From contig CAVXZK010000005.1 of the NCBI GenBank assembly GCA_963766365.1, forward strand, positions 248,001-312,000: a DNA stretch of 64,000 nucleotides. The letters are read 5' to 3'. The notes beneath the pieces were generated by a model that saw only the letters and a program-made list of their open reading frames with translations, searched no databases and had not been told where the DNA came from. The stretch is from JALORV01 sp963766365 (GTDB taxonomy: Bacteria; Pseudomonadota; Gammaproteobacteria; Burkholderiales; Burkholderiaceae_F). This document shows, piece after piece, positions 61,574-64,000 of the stretch. The first letter of the stretch is position 1. Each line of letters begins with the position of its first letter. Made by a program: the position numbers and the translations under genes.

Positions 61574-63667
61574 ATGACCACGCACTACGAGCGCCGCGGC
61601 GACGTCGCCGTGCTGCAGATCGACAATCCCCCCATCAATGGGCTGGGACATGCCACCCGCAAGGCGATGATCGACGGCCTCGAGCGTGCGCTGGACGACA
61701 GTGCGGTGAAGGTCATCGTCATCACCGGGACGGATCGCGTCTATTCCGGCGGCGCCGACATCCGCGAGTTCAACACGCCCGCTGCACTGGCCGAGCCCAA
61801 CCTGCTGCAGCTGATCGACGCGGTCGAGCGGTCGCCCAAGCCGGTGGTCGCGGCCATCAATGGCGTCTGCATGGGCGGGGGTCTCGAACTCTCACTCGGC
61901 TGCAACTATCGCATTGCGACGCCGGATGCGACGCTCGGGCTGCCCGAAGTGAAGATCGGGTTGCTTCCCGGTGCGGGTGGAACCCAGCGGCTGCCGCGCG
62001 CGGTCGGCGCGGAAAAAGGCCTGCGGATGATCGTCAGCGGCGAACCGATTCCGGCGAGCGACGCGCTGACCCACGGACTGGTCGAGCGCATCGTGCCGCG
62101 CGACTCGTTCGATGGAGTGCTGCAGTTCGCCGCGGAAGTGGCCCGGCGCAGCGAGCATCCGCGGCTGTGTGACCGTGCCACTGCCTTGCCCGCCGGTGCA
62201 TCCGCCGAGGCGTTCTTCGGCGCGGCACGCGCCGAGGTCGCGAAGCAGGCGCGGGGCCTGCCGGCGCCGCTCAAGTGCGTCGATTCCGTCGAGGCCTCGG
62301 TCACTCTGCCGTTCGACAAAGGCCTGGCGCGCGAGCGTGGCTACTTCATCGAGCTCGTGCAGTCGCCGGAGTCGCGGGCGCTGCGCCATGCGTTCTTCGC
62401 CGAGCGGGCCGCCGCCAAGATCCCGGACGTGCCGGAGAGCACGCCGACGCGCCCGATTCGTTCGGCGGCCGTGCTCGGCTTCGGCACGATGGGCGGTGGG
62501 ATAGCGATGAGCTTCGCCAATGCCGGCATTGCGGTGACGGTCTACGAAAAGGACCGGGCCGCGCTCGACCGCGGTCTTGCCACGTGCCGGCGCAACTGGG
62601 AAGCGACCGCGAAGAAGGGGCGCATGACCGCGGAACAGGTCGAGCAGAGGGTCGCTCTGCTGACCCCGACGCTGGACTTCAACGCCGTCGGCAGCGCCGA
62701 CATCGTCGTCGAGGCGGTCTACGAGGACATGGTGGTGAAGCAGGGCATATTCGCGCGGCTCGACGCCGTGATGAAGCGGGGCGCGATCCTCGCGACCAAC
62801 ACCTCGACGCTCGACGTCGACCAGATCGCGTCGGCCACGACGCGCCCTCACGACGTCATCGGCACGCACTTCTTCAGCCCGGCCCATGTCATGCGCCTGC
62901 TCGAAATCGTTCGCGGGAAGAAGACCGGCAAGGACGTGCTCGCCACCGTCATGCAGCTTGCGAAGCGCCTGAAGAAGGTCGGCGTCGTCTCGGGCGTCTG
63001 CGACGGATTCATCGGCAATCGCATGCTGGAGCAGTACATCCGCCAGTCGCTGTTCCTGATCGACGAGGGCGCTTCGCCGCAGCAGGTCGATGCCGCACTG
63101 ACCCGGTTCGGGATGGCGATGGGCCCTTTCGCGATGTACGACATGGCCGGCATGGACATCGGCTACGCGATCCGCCAGCGCCGCTATGCCGAAAAGCCGC
63201 ACCTCACGTACAGCCGCATCGGCGATCGCGTGGTCGAGCTCGGACGCCTGGGGCAGAAGACCGGCAAGGGCTGGTACCGCTACGAAGCCGATGGCCGTAC
63301 GCCATTGCCGGATCCGGAGATCGATGCCCTGATCGAACGCTATCGCGACGAGATCGGCATCGTGCCGCGTTCGATCGGCGACGAGGAAATCGTGCAGCGC
63401 TGCGTCTATGCACTGGTGAACGAGGGCGCACGCCTCCTCGAGGAGGGCATTGCGCTGCGCGCCAGCGACATCGATGTCGTCTACCTCGCCGGCTACGGTT
63501 TTCCGGTGTCCAGGGGAGGCCCGATGTTTCATGCGCAGGCGGTCGGGCTGGATAAGGTCGTCGGCGCAATGAAGCGCTTCACTGGCAACCGCCACGCGGA
63601 CCCGGCGTTCTGGCAGCCTGCACCGCTGCTGGTCGAGGCCGCCGCGAACGGGCGCTGGCCGGGTTAA
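61574..63667 (+). CDS. Bifunctional enoyl-CoA hydratase / 3-hydroxyacyl-CoA dehydrogenase (FadB/FadJ-like)
   Basis: The 697-residue protein begins with a crotonase domain (about 1-190): NPPINGLGHATRKAMIDGL, SGGADIREFNTP, VVAAINGVCMGGGLELSLGCNYRIA and the catalytic Glu block LGLPEVKIGLLPGAGGTQRLPR. The NAD-binding dehydrogenase domain starts near residue 295 (AAVLGFGTMGGGIAMSFANAGI) with IVVEAVYEDM, ATNTSTLDVDQIA and the catalytic His in GTHFFSPAHVMRLLEIVRG, then a C-terminal dimerisation domain. It carries out the second and third steps of beta-oxidation. Compared with E. coli FadB it is similar in length. It follows livF by 31 bp and is followed after six bases by an acyl-CoA dehydrogenase. 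Confidence 0.92.
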   Translation: MTTHYERRGDVAVLQIDNPPINGLGHATRKAMIDGLERALDDSAVKVIVITGTDRVYSGGADIREFNTPAALAEPNLLQLIDAVERSPKPVVAAINGVCMGGGLELSLGCNYRIATPDATLGLPEVKIGLLPGAGGTQRLPRAVGAEKGLRMIVSGEPIPASDALTHGLVERIVPRDSFDGVLQFAAEVARRSEHPRLCDRATALPAGASAEAFFGAARAEVAKQARGLPAPLKCVDSVEASVTLPFDKGLARERGYFIELVQSPESRALRHAFFAERAAAKIPDVPESTPTRPIRSAAVLGFGTMGGGIAMSFANAGIAVTVYEKDRAALDRGLATCRRNWEATAKKGRMTAEQVEQRVALLTPTLDFNAVGSADIVVEAVYEDMVVKQGIFARLDAVMKRGAILATNTSTLDVDQIASATTRPHDVIGTHFFSPAHVMRLLEIVRGKKTGKDVLATVMQLAKRLKKVGVVSGVCDGFIGNRMLEQYIRQSLFLIDEGASPQQVDAALTRFGMAMGPFAMYDMAGMDIGYAIRQRRYAEKPHLTYSRIGDRVVELGRLGQKTGKGWYRYEADGRTPLPDPEIDALIERYRDEIGIVPRSIGDEEIVQRCVYALVNEGARLLEEGIALRASDIDVVYLAGYGFPVSRGGPMFHAQAVGLDKVVGAMKRFTGNRHADPAFWQPAPLLVEAAANGRWPG

Positions 63668-63673
63668 GGCACC

Positions 63674-64000
63674 ATGGAACGTATCGTTTCACGGCGGGAC
63701 CTGGCATTCCTGCTGTATGAGTGGCTCGCGGTCGAAGGGCTGACCCAGCGGCCGCGCTACGCCGCCCACGCCCGAGAAACCTTCGAGGCGGCGCTCGATA
63801 CCGCCGAGCAGATCGCCACCGAGCTCTTTGCACCGCATGCCCGCAAGAGCGACTCCAACGAGCCGCACTTCGACGGCACGCGCTTGCACCTGATCCCGGA
63901 GATCGGGCAGGCGCTCGAGGCCTTTGTCAGCGCCGGCCTGATGGCCGCCGAGCAGGGCGAGGAGTTCGGCGGCATGCAATTGCCCGTCACTGTCGCCAAG
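63674..64000 (+). CDS. Acyl-CoA dehydrogenase, right-truncated
   Basis: The first 109 residues of a gene that runs off the right edge, starting at ATG 63674. ERIVSRRDLAFLLYEWLAVEGLTQRPRYAAHARETFEAALDTAEQIATELFAPHARKSDSNEPHFDG and LIPEIGQALEAFVSAGLMAAEQGEEFGGMQLPVTVA match the N-terminal helical domain of the long acyl-CoA dehydrogenases (about 590-600 residues). FAD and catalytic Glu blocks lie outside the window. It would perform the first oxidation of beta-oxidation, completing the ligase-transporter-FadB set. Confidence 0.85.
   Translation, partial: MERIVSRRDLAFLLYEWLAVEGLTQRPRYAAHARETFEAALDTAEQIATELFAPHARKSDSNEPHFDGTRLHLIPEIGQALEAFVSAGLMAAEQGEEFGGMQLPVTVAK

Noticed and set aside
61892..63595. 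567-codon open frame antisense to the FadB-like gene
   Set aside because: No recognisable protein family and low-complexity Arg/Asp/His-rich content; shadow of a clear enzyme gene.

Overview
The window is a stretch of high-GC chromosome, most likely from a betaproteobacterium of the Burkholderiales or a related order. This is inferred from gene order (tRNA-Leu, tig, clpP, clpX, lon, hupB, tRNA-Val, tRNA-Asp, ppiD; tyrB divergent from uvrB, then a low-molecular-weight phosphatase; hpnC-hpnD-hpnE), from PEP-CTERM surface proteins, and from TRAP and Liv transporters next to catabolic genes. No insertion sequence, prophage, CRISPR array or replication origin is visible, and most of the window is ordinary housekeeping and transport chromosome.

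Layout. 1-7.2 kb is accessory: a left-truncated secreted protein, two PP-loop ATPases (one QueC-like, one asparagine-synthetase-like), two SAM methyltransferases and a PEP-CTERM protein, all on the minus strand. 7.5-14.5 kb holds tRNA-Asn, tyrB, uvrB, a phosphatase, a DUF924 gene and the tsaB-rimI-udg operon. 14.5-21.4 kb holds lplT, alr, radA and the squalene operon hpnC-hpnD-hpnE. 21.5-30.2 kb is the protein-quality-control block (tig, clpP, clpX, lon, hupB, ppiD) with three tRNAs. 30.3-34.2 kb holds mnmH, a Tat-type GDSL esterase, an orphan YbbA-like ATPase and nnr. 34.2-42.1 kb holds dadA, a DctPQM TRAP transporter and a fused oxoprolinase/hydantoinase, plausibly one uptake and catabolism module for amino-acid-derived compounds. 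42.2-50.6 kb holds an HDOD protein, purL, an Skp-like chaperone, a LysR regulator and a methyltransferase. 50.8-54.5 kb is a tight minus-strand run selO-msrB-yciB-bolA-ppiC. 54.7 kb to the right edge is an operon-like plus-strand run: acyl-CoA synthetase, LivKHMGF, a FadB-like bifunctional enzyme and a truncated acyl-CoA dehydrogenase. It reads as import, CoA activation and beta-oxidation of an organic acid.

Most unusual observations: lon is broken by roughly twenty small indels and one in-frame TAG while the encoded protein stays conserved across frames and all neighbours are intact, which looks more like a local consensus error than decay; the left-edge protein carries a Cys...QxAVW pattern resembling thioester adhesin domains; QueC-like and AsnB-like enzymes sit together in the PEP-CTERM region; LivF has Arg in place of the Walker A Lys; and the LysR gene has its ribosome-binding site and family-typical N-terminus in front of an ACG codon. 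I did not find a clearly new multi-gene system. The 0.6-5.4 kb cluster is the best candidate for uncharacterised chemistry.
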